Assembly (NCBI RefSeq): GCF_015461835.1 | Contig: NZ_JACOPX010000003.1 | Span: 248,001 to 312,000, forward strand | Origin: Pseudomonas neuropathica | GTDB taxonomy: Bacteria; Pseudomonadota; Gammaproteobacteria; Pseudomonadales; Pseudomonadaceae | Direction: 5' to 3' | DNA: 64,000 bases | Shown: positions 1 through 10,566 of the stretch, piece after piece | How the letters are laid out: every line of letters starts with the position of its first letter | Numbering within the stretch: position 1 is the first letter of the stretch | Notes under the pieces: generated by a model | What the model saw: only the letters and a program-made list of their open reading frames with translations | The model's database searches: none | What the model was told of the DNA's origin: nothing | Made by a program: the position numbers and the translations under genes

Positions 1-621
1 GTAGTTCTCCTCGCGGGTGACCTGGCGCGACAATTCCTCGAGTTGATGAATCGGCCGGGTGATCAGGCGTTTGATCTGCCGGGCAATCACCAGCCACAGC
101 AACACGCTGAAAATCAGGATGCCGAGGCTTGCGGTCAGGGTGCCGGTGTAGAACGCCATCGGCAGCTCGCTGCTGGCTACCAGCAACAGATGGCCCGGCG
201 CAGTGCCGGGGCGGGGCAGGGTGATCAACTGGTTGCTGCGAAACTCGGTCAGTTGCCACGCTTCGATGTGCCGATAGCGTTCTGGCAGGCTGAGTTTGTC
301 GCCGCGCTGGACTTGCGCCAGGCGTTCGCCCTTGCCGTCATACAACGCGGCGGCGCGCAGTGGTGAATAACTATCGAGTTCTTTGAGCAGACGCTCGGCG
401 CTTTGCGGTGATTGCAGCGCTTCGCTGACCAGGCTCGGGTTGGAAATCAGTCGGCCGATGGTCTGCAAGGCCTGTGGTGCCATGCTTTCCTGAGAGATGT
501 AATAGGCGGCACTGATGAATGTCAGGTTGGCGACCAGCAATACAGTGGTCAACAGCACCAGGAGGGCGGCCAGCAGTTTCTGGCCGACCGGCAGGTTTTC
601 GAGACGCTGGCGCAATGGCAT
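1..621 (-). CDS. Membrane sensor protein with periplasmic domain and HAMP, C-terminal part beyond the window
   Basis: This is the N-terminal 207 residues of a signalling protein whose output domain lies outside the left edge. Reading the minus strand from an ATG at 621 gives a transmembrane helix near residues 16-38, an extracytoplasmic domain of about 120 residues with the segment AAALYDGKGERLA (similar to CHASE8-type sensor domains), and a second membrane helix near residues 160-182. A HAMP-like stretch follows, with RLITRPIHQLEELS. The output could be a histidine kinase or a GGDEF domain. In P. aeruginosa a sensor kinase gene lies beside panE, which favours a kinase, but the sequence here cannot decide. 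It lies 45 bp downstream of panE on the same strand. Confidence 0.7.
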   Translation of the reverse strand, partial: MPLRQRLENLPVGQKLLAALLVLLTTVLLVANLTFISAAYYISQESMAPQALQTIGRLISNPSLVSEALQSPQSAERLLKELDSYSPLRAAALYDGKGERLAQVQRGDKLSLPERYRHIEAWQLTEFRSNQLITLPRPGTAPGHLLLVASSELPMAFYTGTLTASLGILIFSVLLWLVIARQIKRLITRPIHQLEELSRQVTREENY

Positions 622-666
622 CAGGTTTATCGCAACAAAGGAACAAGTGGCCAGCGTAGCCGCTGC

Positions 667-2210
<1,544 letters not shown>

Positions 2211-2226
2211 GCTCGGTCAGATGATC

Positions 2227-2314
2227 TGTGGGAGCGAGCTTGCTCGCGAAAGCTGTATGTCGTTCAGCAATGTGTTGACTGACACACCGCCTTCGCGAGC
2301 AAGCTCGCTCCCAC
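2227..2314. repeat. REP-like inverted pair, family A, complete copy
   Basis: Two arms of about 24 bp, starting GTGGGAGCGAGCTTGCTCGC, face each other around a roughly 40-bp centre. This is the REPIN-like layout common between genes of fluorescent pseudomonads. It sits between yajQ and the mscS-type gene and could also act as a weak terminator. Confidence 0.85.
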
Positions 2315-2391
2315 ATTGTTTTGTGTACACCCGGCGGTTTTCTGCCGCTTATTTTTCGCGTGCCGAATGGCCGGAAATCAGGAGATAGAAC

Positions 2392-3234
2392 ATGGATTTG
2401 AATGCTGAGGTGGACAACCTGGTCAAGGCGTCCCAGGCGTGGATTCCGATGATCATGGAATACGGCAGCCGCGTGCTGCTGGCCGTGATTACCCTGGCCA
2501 TCGGCTGGTGGCTGATCAACAAGGTCACGCAAAAGCTCGGTGGCCTGCTGGCCCTGCGTAATGCCGATCTGGCGCTGCAAGGCTTTATCAGCAGCCTGGC
2601 GAACATCATTCTCAAAGTGCTGTTGATTGTCAGCGTCGCTTCGATGATCGGCGTTGAAACTACCTCCTTCGTTGCTGCGATCGGTGCGGCCGGTCTGGCA
2701 ATCGGCTTGGCGTTGCAGGGCAGTCTGGCGAACTTCGCTGGTGGCGTGCTGATTCTGCTGTTCCGTCCGTTCCGTATCGGTGACTGGATCGAAGCGCAAG
2801 GCGTATCGGGTACGGTCGACAGCATCCAGATTTTCCACACCGTGCTGCGTACTGGCGACAACAAAACCATCATCGTGCCAAACGGCAACCTGTCGAACGG
2901 CATCATTACTAACACCAACCGTCAGCCGACTCGCAAAGTCGTATTTGATGTAGGCGTTGATTACGAAGCCGATCTGCAGAAGGCCCGTCAGGTGCTGCTG
3001 GACCTGGCCAAGGATGAGCGTGTGTTGCAGGATCCTGCACCTCAGGCCGTGATTTCGACGTTGGGCGACAGTTCGATCACTGTTTCCCTGCGTGTGTGGG
3101 TTAAAACTGCAGATTACTGGGACGTAATGTTCATGTTTAACGAACAGTCGCGTGATCGTTTAAAGACTGCCGGCATTGATATTCCGTTTCCACAGCGGGT
3201 GATTCGTGTGGTGCAGGAATCGGCAACACAATGA
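2392..3234 (+). CDS. mscS: Small-conductance mechanosensitive channel, MscS family
   Basis: A 280-residue inner-membrane channel that opens on membrane tension to release solutes during hypo-osmotic shock. Three transmembrane helices lie in the first 130 residues. The third carries the Gly/Ala-rich pore segment (AAIGAAGLAIGLALQGSLAN), followed by the MscS beta-domain (FRPFRIGDWIEAQG, then VPNGNLSNGIITN) and the alpha/beta C-terminal domain. The length matches E. coli MscS (286). AGGAG precedes the ATG at good distance. A hairpin with a T run lies downstream, shared with the convergent porin gene. Confidence 0.92.
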   Translation: MDLNAEVDNLVKASQAWIPMIMEYGSRVLLAVITLAIGWWLINKVTQKLGGLLALRNADLALQGFISSLANIILKVLLIVSVASMIGVETTSFVAAIGAAGLAIGLALQGSLANFAGGVLILLFRPFRIGDWIEAQGVSGTVDSIQIFHTVLRTGDNKTIIVPNGNLSNGIITNTNRQPTRKVVFDVGVDYEADLQKARQVLLDLAKDERVLQDPAPQAVISTLGDSSITVSLRVWVKTADYWDVMFMFNEQSRDRLKTAGIDIPFPQRVIRVVQESATQ

Positions 3235-3295
3235 TAGGTTGCTAATTAATTGCCTGACTTATCGGTCAGGCAACTATTGCAAGTGACAGGCAATA

Positions 3296-3327
3296 AAAAA
3301 GGCCCATCGCAAGATGGGCCTTTTTGT
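3296..3327. terminator. Bidirectional rho-independent terminator
   Basis: AAAAAGGCCCATC and GATGGGCCTTTTT form a GC-rich stem with A/T runs on both sides, between the convergent mscS and porin genes. Confidence 0.9.
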
Positions 3328-3353
3328 TGTTACCGCAAACTAAATGTTGGCGA

Positions 3354-4703
3354 TTACAGGATCGACAGTGGGTAGTCGACGATCAAACGGAACTCGTTGA
3401 CATCGCCTTCAGCCTGGTCGGTGTTACCACGGTGCCATGCTTGACGAATACGGAAGGACAGGTCTTTGGCAGGGCCGGCCTGAACAACGTATTTGGCTTC
3501 AAGGTTGGTTTCGTGATGCTTGCCATCTTCGCCATAACCGTAAGCACGGTATGGGCTGTCAGCAGCCATCTTGTCGCCGTCGATGTCCCAGCCCTTCACG
3601 TAACGGGTCATGAAGCTCAGGCCCGGAACGCCGTACTCAGCCATTTTCAGGTCATAACGAACCTGTGCAGATTTTTCGTTCGGACCGTTGAAGTCGGAGT
3701 ACTGGATGGAGTTGGCCAGGAAGATCGAGTCGCCACCGCGGTTGTTGTCACCCACACCGACGTAGTCGAACGGCGTATCACCGTTGACCTTCTGGAAGGC
3801 CAGGGTAACGGTGTGTGCTTTCAGGAACGAGAGCGCAGTTGCCAGGGAGAACGTGGTGTTGCTGATTTCGCCTGCTTTTGCATCCCCGGTGTCGGTGGTG
3901 CGATAGATGTTGAAATCGGTGTTCAGCGAAGTGTCACCACTGATCGGGGTGGTGAGGTTCACGTTGCTGTAGTACTGGTTCCAGATGTCCTTGAACTTCG
4001 AACCATAGAGCGAGACGCTCAGGTTGTCGGTGATGCCGTATTTACCACCGGCGAAGTCCATGGTTTTGCCAGTGACAGGGTTTTCAGTGGTGCTGGAGTA
4101 CTGCGAGTGCAGTTCGCCGCTGCTGTTCATCTCGTCCTGGCTGGAGGCCGAGTAGAAGTGACCTGCTTCCAGGTCCAGATTCTGGATTTCGCTGCTCTGC
4201 AGTTGGAAACCGGTAGCGGTCTGAGGAATCAGACGGGAGCCGCCGACGGCGAAGACTGGAGCGGTGCTTGGCTGGAACTCACCGAATTTCAGCTCGGTCT
4301 TGGAGATACGGGCCTTGATTGCTGCGCCTGCTTTACCGAGGGAGTCGTGGTTATGACCTTGGGAGTCAGTGCTCATGTTGCCCGAGCCGGTGGTGCCGTC
4401 GCCGCCATCAAGCTTGATGCCCAGGTAACCGAATGCATCAACACCAACACCGACGGTGCCTTGGGTGTAGCCGGAGCTGAAGTTGCTCAGGAAACCCTGG
4501 GTCCAGTCTTTCGAATCATTGGAGGTGGTGTTCTTCTTGTCGCGGTTGAAGTAATAGTTGCGCAGCAACACATCAAGCTTCGCGTCTTCAACAAAGCCTT
4601 TCGCTTCAGCCTGGTCACTTACAAACGGTGCGGCCGTAGCCACTTGAGTACTGGCGGCTGCAGCAACTGCCAGTGCGATCATGCTCCACTTCATCACGCG
4701 CAT
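3354..4703 (-). CDS. OprD-family outer membrane porin
   Basis: A 449-residue outer-membrane channel of the OprD/OprE type, which passes small substrates such as amino acids or organic acids. A signal peptide is visible (MKWSMIALAVAAAASTQVATA, cleaved before APFVSDQ). The body has beta-barrel alternation with family hallmarks (KAGAAIKARISKTELKFGEF; GGSRLIPQT), and the C-terminal residues end VDYPLSIL rather than in an aromatic. AGGAG precedes the ATG by 8 bp. Synteny with the HIT-slyX-csp-dps-aspS genes matches the oprD position of P. aeruginosa as I remember it. Sequence style is equally close to OprE-like paralogues, so I give no symbol and no substrate. Confidence 0.88.
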   Translation of the reverse strand: MRVMKWSMIALAVAAAASTQVATAAPFVSDQAEAKGFVEDAKLDVLLRNYYFNRDKKNTTSNDSKDWTQGFLSNFSSGYTQGTVGVGVDAFGYLGIKLDGGDGTTGSGNMSTDSQGHNHDSLGKAGAAIKARISKTELKFGEFQPSTAPVFAVGGSRLIPQTATGFQLQSSEIQNLDLEAGHFYSASSQDEMNSSGELHSQYSSTTENPVTGKTMDFAGGKYGITDNLSVSLYGSKFKDIWNQYYSNVNLTTPISGDTSLNTDFNIYRTTDTGDAKAGEISNTTFSLATALSFLKAHTVTLAFQKVNGDTPFDYVGVGDNNRGGDSIFLANSIQYSDFNGPNEKSAQVRYDLKMAEYGVPGLSFMTRYVKGWDIDGDKMAADSPYRAYGYGEDGKHHETNLEAKYVVQAGPAKDLSFRIRQAWHRGNTDQAEGDVNEFRLIVDYPLSIL

Positions 4704-5593
4704 CGTGATTTGCTCCTTTGGTTTTAGAAGAGTACTGCCGTCCCACCTGTTTTATTATCTGGGCGGCTCTTTCTTTTTGTGTCGGCGCAAACTTATATCA
4801 CGCCGACAATGTTGGCGATACTTGCTAATCCAACCTTTCAGCTTCTTTACGACGGTGTCGCAAATGGCGTGGTGGATGTCGCAAATTCACAGTACCGACG
4901 CAGCCGGACTGACAACTTTCTCGCTGTTTATGGGCCTTTTTGCATCGGTAAAAAAGAGTCCCTGGCAAAACACTTGAATCTCCATCGGGCAACCCTGCCA
5001 CTGTTCTTATGGGGCTTAAGGCATCCACGTCCGGTGGTGCGCTTATAGTCCATATGGGTACGAATGCAACAAGCGTGCACAAACCGCAATTTCGTTGCGG
5101 TTATTTTTCTGAACACCCGCCTGCGCTTGTGAAAACCTTGTGAAAGCTGGGCTTCAAGCCTGATTTTTTCCGTGCTTGACGCCATTCCTCCTATGGTGTT
5201 GCCACACCGAGAAACGCGCGTGACAACCAAAAACGTTACCGGTTCACCCCGCCAGTGAGTATTTGGCGGATGCCCGACGCAGTGAGCGTAGACGCACTGT
5301 GCGGTTTTGGTGCAAAAAAATTTACAGCTGTTCTGAATTCATACAGCTTGAAGGGACATGACGCTGTACGTCTCTGCTGATTCTGGTCATTTTTTTGTGT
5401 TGAACGTCGATGTTGGTTCCGTGCTGGTGCGGCGCGCTCGCAAATGTCACATCTCGGGGCGTTGGCAGAGCGATGGGTTCACCGTCGTCGTGAAGGCTGG
5501 CGCATTCGCAGGTATGCTGCCGTCCTGTCGCTTGGTGCGCTGCCCATCGGGATGGCCGCTAAGCTGAATAATGATCAGCCGGGAGTGCGCGCA
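4704..5593. other. Long non-coding interval between porin and HIT genes
   Basis: About 890 bp with no open frame that has both a ribosome-binding site and a recognisable protein. Base composition is more AT-rich than the neighbours. It must hold the porin promoter and the promoter of the HIT-slyX unit. A 6-bp inverted repeat (CCGCCA/TGGCGG) lies at 5249-5269. I see no clear sigma-54, ANR or Fur site. It could hold a small RNA, but no hairpin plus T-run is visible. Confidence 0.5.
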
Positions 5594-6019
5594 GTGTTTG
5601 CTTTAGATTCACGACTTCAACAGGACACGCTGACGATCGGTGATTTCCCTCTCTGCCGACTGCTGTTGTCCAATGATGCCAATTACCCTTGGTTCATTCT
5701 GGTGCCTCGTCGGGACGATATCAGTGAGTTGTTTCAGTTGGATGTCGCCGATCAACAGCAGTTTTGGCAGGAAACCACCGCGCTGGCTGAGCTGCTCAAG
5801 GATCTGTTCGATGCCGACAAAATGAACGTCGCGACCTTGGGTAACGTTGTCAGTCAGATGCATATGCATGTGATTGTGCGCAAACGTGACGACGCAGCCT
5901 GGCCGGCGCCGGTCTGGGGCAAACACCCGGCCAAGCCTTACAGTACCGAGCAGGTCGCCACCATTCGCGAACGGTTACGTCTGGTCCTGACTGAGCATTT
6001 CACTTTTTTGGAGGGCTGA
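5594..6019 (+). CDS. HIT (histidine triad) family protein
   Basis: A 141-residue protein of the HIT superfamily of nucleotide hydrolases and transferases. The histidine triad is present as QMHMHVIVRK, in the H-x-H form of many Pseudomonas members. It is preceded by LLLSNDANYPWFILVPRR, typical of this subfamily. I chose a GTG start at 5594 because GGGAG lies 8 bp upstream and homologues begin with a segment like VFALDSRLQQDTL. A longer frame back to 5444 encodes no conserved sequence. It ends 3 bp before slyX, so the two are probably co-transcribed. The substrate is unknown. Confidence 0.85.
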   Translation: MFALDSRLQQDTLTIGDFPLCRLLLSNDANYPWFILVPRRDDISELFQLDVADQQQFWQETTALAELLKDLFDADKMNVATLGNVVSQMHMHVIVRKRDDAAWPAPVWGKHPAKPYSTEQVATIRERLRLVLTEHFTFLEG

Positions 6020-6022
6020 GTC

Positions 6023-6229
6023 ATGAGCCTGGAAGATCGCGTTACCGATCTGGAAAGCCGTCTGGCGTTTCAGGATGACACCATTCAGTCGTTGAACGAC
6101 GTGCTGGTGGCGCAGCAGCGCGTGGTCGAGCGCCTGCAATTGCAGATGGCGGCGCTGCTCAAGCGTCAGGAAGAGATGGTCGGCCAGTTCGAGTCCTTCG
6201 AGGATGAGGCGCCACCGCCACATTACTGA
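6023..6229 (+). CDS. slyX: SlyX family protein
   Basis: A 68-residue cytoplasmic coiled-coil protein of unknown function. The start [19 protein letters not shown] is a heptad-patterned helix, and the end PPPHY is the conserved SlyX tail. It follows the HIT gene by 3 bp and is closed by a strong terminator. Confidence 0.93.
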   Translation: MSLEDRVTDLESRLAFQDDTIQSLNDVLVAQQRVVERLQLQMAALLKRQEEMVGQFESFEDEAPPPHY

Positions 6230-6250
6230 GGCAGGCACTTTTCATCAGGC

Positions 6251-6291
6251 GTAAAAAAACCGCGAACAGCACGCTGCTCGCGGTTTTTTTA
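6251..6291 (+). terminator. Rho-independent terminator after slyX
   Basis: AAAAAACCGCGAACAGC and GCTGCTCGCGGTTTTTTT form a stem followed by a T run. It may also serve the convergent cold-shock-domain gene at 6300. Confidence 0.88.
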
Positions 6292-6299
6292 TGCCTGGA

Positions 6300-6902
6300 T
6301 CAGCGTCGCGGCAGCGCGGCGATCACGTCCTCGGCTTGCAGGCCCTTGTCCCGGTTCATTACCGAGAACTCCACGCGCTGGCCTTCGACCAGGACGCGGT
6401 GACCTTCGCCACGGATCGCGCGAAAGTGCACGAAGATATCATCGCCGGAATCGCGGGAGATAAAGCCGAAGCCTTTGGAGGTGTTGAACCACTTGACGGT
6501 ACCGGTATCACGATTGGTCATGTCATAGCTGGTTGGAGCAGCAGCCGGTGAAGAACGATAGAAGCTGACGGCCAGGTGCAGGACCACGGCAACCAGCGCG
6601 ATCACCAGAGTGAACAGCACGGCTGGCTGGCCGGCGATGACGGGCATCGGGGCGATCAGGGTCAAGGTTTGCAGGACGACGGTCAGTACCAGCAGCGCGC
6701 TGACCAGGTTTTGCAGATGCTGACGAGGGCCTTTGTTCCAGAAAGGAATCACTGGAGCAATCACCAGGTTCAGCAGGCCGAAAAAGGCCAGGTAAAGTGC
6801 ATCGGGTTGTTGCAGGTAGGGAACGGCTTCGGATTTCAAGCTGGGTATGAACGACAGCAGCAGTGCCGCTGCGCCCATTAGCAGGTGGACGATTTTCAAC
6901 AT
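6300..6902 (-). CDS. Membrane protein with C-terminal cold-shock domain
   Basis: A 200-residue fusion. Residues 1-125 hold four predicted hydrophobic helices ([35 protein letters not shown]; and two more). Residues 130-200 are a cold-shock domain with both RNA-binding motifs, KGFGFI and DIFVHF. The start is the ATG at 6902. A longer frame upstream has no hydrophobic or conserved content. I remember a cold-shock gene at the same place between slyX and dps in P. aeruginosa. The cold-shock domain presumably binds RNA or single-stranded DNA at the inner face of the cytoplasmic membrane. The membrane part resembles no family I can name. Confidence 0.87.
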   Translation of the reverse strand: MLKIVHLLMGAAALLLSFIPSLKSEAVPYLQQPDALYLAFFGLLNLVIAPVIPFWNKGPRQHLQNLVSALLVLTVVLQTLTLIAPMPVIAGQPAVLFTLVIALVAVVLHLAVSFYRSSPAAAPTSYDMTNRDTGTVKWFNTSKGFGFISRDSGDDIFVHFRAIRGEGHRVLVEGQRVEFSVMNRDKGLQAEDVIAALPRR

Positions 6903-7213
6903 TTTGATTGGCTCACGTTTATGACGGCTCACAAGGAAGAGCTGAAGGCGCACGGTTCGCTTCGGAACAAAATAAGAGGCGGTGGACACGTTCACGGCAT
7001 CAGCCTATGCGCAACGCCCCGAAAAATGGGGCATGGCGACACACTGCCTATTTAACAGCAAAGCCTGCGGCTACTCAAATCAGCCCGGCCAGCGGCATGC
7101 GTCGGTCGATTTGTCGCAGCACCTGCACCCGATCCGGGCTGCGGGGTGTCGGCAGGCTTGCTAGAGTGGGTCTGCACCTGTTGGATGAATTCAATCGCCG
7201 TTAGGGGGTAAAC
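6903..7213. other. Intergenic region between cold-shock-domain gene and dps
   Basis: A divergent promoter region of about 310 bp. A small hairpin (GCCCCGAAAAATGGGGC, near 7016-7032) is visible. A possible -10 (CTAGAGT, near 7161) precedes dps. No clear OxyR site could be picked out by eye. Confidence 0.4.
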
Positions 7214-7684
7214 ATGGCAATCGATATCGGTATCAGTGAAGAAGATCGCAAATCCATCGTCGAAGGCTTGTCGCGTCTGCTGTCGGACACCTACGTGCTG
7301 TATCTGAAAACCCACAACTTCCACTGGAACGTCACCGGCCCGATGTTTCGTACGCTGCACTTGATGTTCGAAGAGCAATACAACGAACTGGCGCTGGCCG
7401 TGGATTCTATCGCCGAGCGTATTCGCGCATTGGGCTTTCCGGCGCCGGGCGCCTATGCCACGTACGCGCGGCTTTCTTCTATCAAGGAAGAGGTGGGCGT
7501 ACCGAGTGCCGAAGACATGATCAAACAGTTGGTCGATGGTCAGGAAGCCGTGACCCGCACGGCCCGTGGCATCTTCCCGCTGCTCGACAAGGTCAGCGAT
7601 GAACCGACCGCAGACCTGCTGACCCAGCGCATGCAGGTTCACGAAAAAACGGCGTGGATGCTGCGCTCGCTGCTGGAGGCGTAA
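7214..7684 (+). CDS. dps: Dps-like ferritin, DNA protection during starvation
   Basis: A 156-residue protein of the Dps/bacterioferritin-like family. It forms dodecamers that store iron and consume peroxide, protecting DNA. The ferroxidase motif is clear: [14 protein letters not shown], followed by [24 protein letters not shown] (the D-x-x-x-E region). The ribosome-binding site TAGGGGGTAAAC precedes the ATG. It is a single gene facing away from the cold-shock-domain gene. Members of this family are often induced in stationary phase or by peroxide, but I cannot confirm the regulator here. Confidence 0.92.
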   Translation: MAIDIGISEEDRKSIVEGLSRLLSDTYVLYLKTHNFHWNVTGPMFRTLHLMFEEQYNELALAVDSIAERIRALGFPAPGAYATYARLSSIKEEVGVPSAEDMIKQLVDGQEAVTRTARGIFPLLDKVSDEPTADLLTQRMQVHEKTAWMLRSLLEA

Positions 7685-7868
7685 TCCCCCCGGCGCGCGG
7701 GCCCGCCAGCAGGGCTCGTGCGCTGTCCGCAATCCTACCTGTGTCGTTGGCTTATCCTACGGTGTCGGTCAATAAGTCGTCTGGCTATAACTTTGTGTCT
7801 GCGCTTTTATGAAAGCCACAGGATGTGACTTTTCAAACAAGCAGAGATGGCAAAGGAGTGTCACCGAT

Positions 7869-8207
7869 ATGGCAGAGGGAGACAGGCGAGGCGACAGGAT
7901 TGTCGGCTTGCCCCATGAATTGAAAGTTGATCCGTTCGTCAGCGAGTTCGACATGGCACTGGTTCAGCCATCGTCACGATCCGTGCGTCTGAACGGTTAT
8001 GCGACCTGCCTGCGGCTGGAGCGGGTCTACTGGAACATCCTCGGCAATATGGCCGCAGATAACTGCTGTTCGATCAGCTCGTTGTTGTCCCACGTTGACC
8101 GCGAAGTGCATCTGCGTCACGGCGGGGTGAGAAATTTCAGCGCGCTGGTGCGGGTGGTGTGCGTCATGAACGGCGTCAAGCAGGCGGCAACTGCCGAATC
8201 GCTCTGA
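7869..8207 (+). CDS. Ribbon-helix-helix domain protein
   Basis: A 112-residue protein. The segment SSRSVRLNGYATCLRLERVYWNIL matches the ribbon-helix-helix DNA-binding fold seen in RHH_4-type proteins, where the basic strand RSVRLNG would contact DNA and the following helices dimerise. I placed the start at ATG 7869 because AGGAG lies 10 bp upstream. The frame runs back to 7809 but without a ribosome-binding site. It is a stand-alone gene ended by a 10-bp stem. Targets are unknown, and no toxin gene is next to it, so it is not obviously an antitoxin. Confidence 0.75.
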   Translation: MAEGDRRGDRIVGLPHELKVDPFVSEFDMALVQPSSRSVRLNGYATCLRLERVYWNILGNMAADNCCSISSLLSHVDREVHLRHGGVRNFSALVRVVCVMNGVKQAATAESL

Positions 8208-8232
8208 AACGGCGGTTGCAAACGAGGTCTCG

Positions 8233-8260
8233 GCCTGTGCAGTCTTACGGCTGCACAGGC
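8233..8260 (+). terminator. Perfect 10-bp stem-loop after the ribbon-helix-helix gene
   Basis: GCCTGTGCAG, an 8-nt loop and CTGCACAGGC are followed by TGCATTTAAT. The stem is strong and the T run weak. It lies 25 bp after the stop codon and directly before a TATAAT at 8274, so it may be a terminator or an operator for the fmdB-aspS promoter. Confidence 0.6.
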
Positions 8261-8273
8261 TGCATTTAATCGA

Positions 8274-8279
8274 TATAAT
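8274..8279 (+). promoter_or_regulatory. Putative -10 element for the fmdB-type gene and aspS
   Basis: A perfect TATAAT lies 61 bp before the zinc-ribbon gene. The region where a -35 would lie is occupied by the right arm of the 10-bp stem, so a repressor could act here. Confidence 0.45.
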
Positions 8280-8339
8280 CCCGCTCTTTCGCCGCAAAGC
8301 CCTGCGCGCGGTGGCAATCTGATCGCCGAGACACCCCCC

Positions 8340-8561
8340 ATGCCGATGTACGATTACCAATGTGCTTCCTGTGGTCATCAGTTGGAAGCCATTCAAAAGA
8401 TCAGCGATGCACCGCTGGTCGACTGCCCTGCCTGCCAGGCGCCAGAGCTCAAGAAACAGCTGTCCATGCCAGGCTTTCGCCTCAGCGGCAGCGGTTGGTA
8501 CGAAACCGATTTCAAGACCGGGACCAAGAAGAATCTGGCCGGTGGCGACAAATCTGACTAG
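8340..8561 (+). CDS. FmdB-type zinc ribbon protein
   Basis: A 73-residue protein of the FmdB regulatory-protein family. It starts MPMYDYQCASCGHQLEAIQ and has a second cysteine pair, DCPACQ, giving the four-cysteine zinc ribbon. The rest (FRLSGSGWYETDFKTG) is the conserved FmdB tail. It lies 100 bp upstream of aspS in the same direction, an arrangement common in gammaproteobacteria. Function is unknown. Confidence 0.88.
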   Translation: MPMYDYQCASCGHQLEAIQKISDAPLVDCPACQAPELKKQLSMPGFRLSGSGWYETDFKTGTKKNLAGGDKSD

Positions 8562-8661
8562 GGTTCAACCCCAGGTTGAACGACACGCGTGAGTTTCTGT
8601 ATTGCTTTGAAAGCAACGGGATCTCCACCGAATATCGAATGACGAGAAGCGAACCATTATC

Positions 8662-10437
8662 ATGATGCGCAGCCACTATTGCGGCCAACTGAACGAAAGC
8701 CTGGAAGGCCAGGAAATTACCCTTTGCGGATGGGTTCACCGTCGTCGCGACCACGGCGGGGTGATTTTCCTCGATATCCGTGATCGTGACGGTCTGGCCC
8801 AGGTGGTTTTCGATCCGGATCGCGCCGAGAGCTTCGCCGCCGCCGATCGCGTGCGCAGCGAATACGTCGTAAAGATCACCGGTAAGGTGCGTCTGCGACC
8901 GGCCGGTGCGACCAACGCCAACATGGCGTCGGGCATGATCGAAGTGCTGGGCTACGAGCTGGAAGTGCTGAACGAGTCGGAAACCCCGCCGTTCCCGCTG
9001 AACGAGTTCTCCGACGTGGGCGAAGAAACCCGTCTGCGCTACCGCTTCCTCGACCTGCGTCGCCCGGAAATGGCCGAGAAGCTGCGTCTGCGTTCGCGCA
9101 TGACCACCAGCATCCGTCGCTTCCTCGACGAAAACGGCTTCCTTGACGTTGAAACGCCGATCCTGACCCGTGCCACCCCTGAAGGTGCGCGTGACTATCT
9201 GGTGCCAAGCCGTACCCACGCCGGTTCGTTCTTCGCCCTGCCGCAATCGCCACAGCTGTTCAAGCAACTGCTGATGGTTGCCGGTTTCGACCGTTACTAC
9301 CAGATCGCCAAGTGCTTCCGCGACGAAGACCTGCGTGCTGACCGTCAGCCTGAATTCACCCAGATCGACATCGAAACCAGCTTCCTCGATGAAAAAGAGA
9401 TCATGGGCCTGACCGAACAAATGATCCGCAACCTGTTCAAGGAAGTGCTGGATCTGGAATTCGGCGAATTCCCGCACATGACCTTCGAAGAAGCCATGCG
9501 CCGCTACGGTTCCGACAAGCCAGACCTGCGTATTCCGCTGGAACTGGTTGACGTCGCCGATCAACTGAAAGAAGTTGATTTCAAAGTGTTCAGCGGCCCG
9601 GCCAACGATCCAAAATGCCGTATCGCTGCTCTGCGCGTACCAGGCGGCGCAAGCATGCCACGCAAGCAGATCGACGATTACACCAAGTTCGTCGGCATCT
9701 ACGGTGCCAAGGGCCTGGCATACATCAAGGTCAACGAGCGCGCTGCCGGTGTTGAAGGTCTGCAATCGCCGATCGTGAAAAACATCCCGCTGGAAAACCT
9801 GAACGCCATCCTTGATCGCGTTGGCGCCGTTGACGGCGACATCGTGTTCTTCGGTGCCGACAAGGCCAAGATCGTCAGCGAAGCCTTGGGCGCACTGCGT
9901 ATCAAGCTCGGTCACGACCTCAACCTGCTGACCTGCAAGTGGGCACCGATGTGGGTCGTCGACTTCCCGATGTTTGAAGAAAACGACGACGGCAGCTTCT
10001 CTGCGTTGCACCACCCGTTCACCGCGCCGAAGTGCTCTCCTGAAGAGCTGGAAGCCAACCCGGCTGGCGCTCTGTCCCGCGCCTACGACATGGTGTTGAA
10101 CGGCACCGAGCTGGGTGGCGGTTCGATCCGTATCCACCGCAAGGAAATGCAGCAAGCGGTGTTCCGTCTGCTGGGTATCAATGAAGCAGAACAGGAAGAG
10201 AAATTCGGCTTCCTGCTCGACGCGCTGAAATACGGTGCACCGCCGCACGGTGGTCTGGCCTTCGGTCTGGACCGTCTGGTGATGCTGATGACCGGCGCCC
10301 AGTCGATCCGTGAAGTGATCGCCTTCCCGAAAACCCAGAGTGCTGCCGACGTCATGACGCAAGCGCCGGGTGTGGTGGATGCCAAGGCACTGCGCGAGCT
10401 GCACATTCGTTTGCGCGAAACGCCAAAGGCTGAGTAA
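8662..10437 (+). CDS. aspS: Aspartyl-tRNA synthetase
   Basis: A 591-residue class IIb synthetase that attaches aspartate to tRNA. The N-terminal OB-fold anticodon-binding domain (residues 1-110, [20 protein letters not shown]) is followed by the catalytic domain, with motif 2 ([20 protein letters not shown]), the bacterial GAD insertion (residues 300-420) and motif 3 ([13 protein letters not shown]). The length is that of bacterial AspRS. In Pseudomonas this enzyme is generally non-discriminating and also charges tRNA-Asn, with later amidation. That is family knowledge and is not visible here. Confidence 0.97.
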   Translation: MMRSHYCGQLNESLEGQEITLCGWVHRRRDHGGVIFLDIRDRDGLAQVVFDPDRAESFAAADRVRSEYVVKITGKVRLRPAGATNANMASGMIEVLGYELEVLNESETPPFPLNEFSDVGEETRLRYRFLDLRRPEMAEKLRLRSRMTTSIRRFLDENGFLDVETPILTRATPEGARDYLVPSRTHAGSFFALPQSPQLFKQLLMVAGFDRYYQIAKCFRDEDLRADRQPEFTQIDIETSFLDEKEIMGLTEQMIRNLFKEVLDLEFGEFPHMTFEEAMRRYGSDKPDLRIPLELVDVADQLKEVDFKVFSGPANDPKCRIAALRVPGGASMPRKQIDDYTKFVGIYGAKGLAYIKVNERAAGVEGLQSPIVKNIPLENLNAILDRVGAVDGDIVFFGADKAKIVSEALGALRIKLGHDLNLLTCKWAPMWVVDFPMFEENDDGSFSALHHPFTAPKCSPEELEANPAGALSRAYDMVLNGTELGGGSIRIHRKEMQQAVFRLLGINEAEQEEKFGFLLDALKYGAPPHGGLAFGLDRLVMLMTGAQSIREVIAFPKTQSAADVMTQAPGVVDAKALRELHIRLRETPKAE

Positions 10438-10445
10438 GACGGGCC

Positions 10446-10480
10446 TGAAGGCGCATCTTCGGATGCGCCTTTTTTCTTTC
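10446..10480 (+). terminator. Rho-independent terminator after aspS
   Basis: AAGGCGCATC, TTCG and GATGCGCCTTTTTT form a stem with a TTCG tetraloop and a T run. Confidence 0.9.
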
Positions 10481-10566
10481 TATAAAGAGCAGGTCGAGAT
10501 TTTTTTGTTTGCTGGCCGCTGCATGAGCAGGGCGGGCAACGTTTCAAAGAGAATTCGGAGCGAGTT

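Noticed and set aside
5249-5269. CCGCCA/TGGCGG inverted repeat as a possible operator
   Set aside because: Six base pairs with a 9-bp gap occurs easily by chance in GC-rich DNA, and no promoter is placed next to it.
5358-5567. A 69-codon frame in the porin-HIT interval
   Set aside because: No ribosome-binding site, no recognisable domain, and composition of untranslated DNA.
5444-5593. N-terminal extension of the HIT protein
   Set aside because: The added 50 residues are basic and without conservation, and a good ribosome-binding site precedes the GTG at 5594.
8512-10404. A 630-codon open frame on the minus strand opposite aspS
   Set aside because: It is the antisense shadow of aspS. The plus-strand frame has all class II synthetase motifs, and the shadow has no family resemblance or ribosome-binding site.
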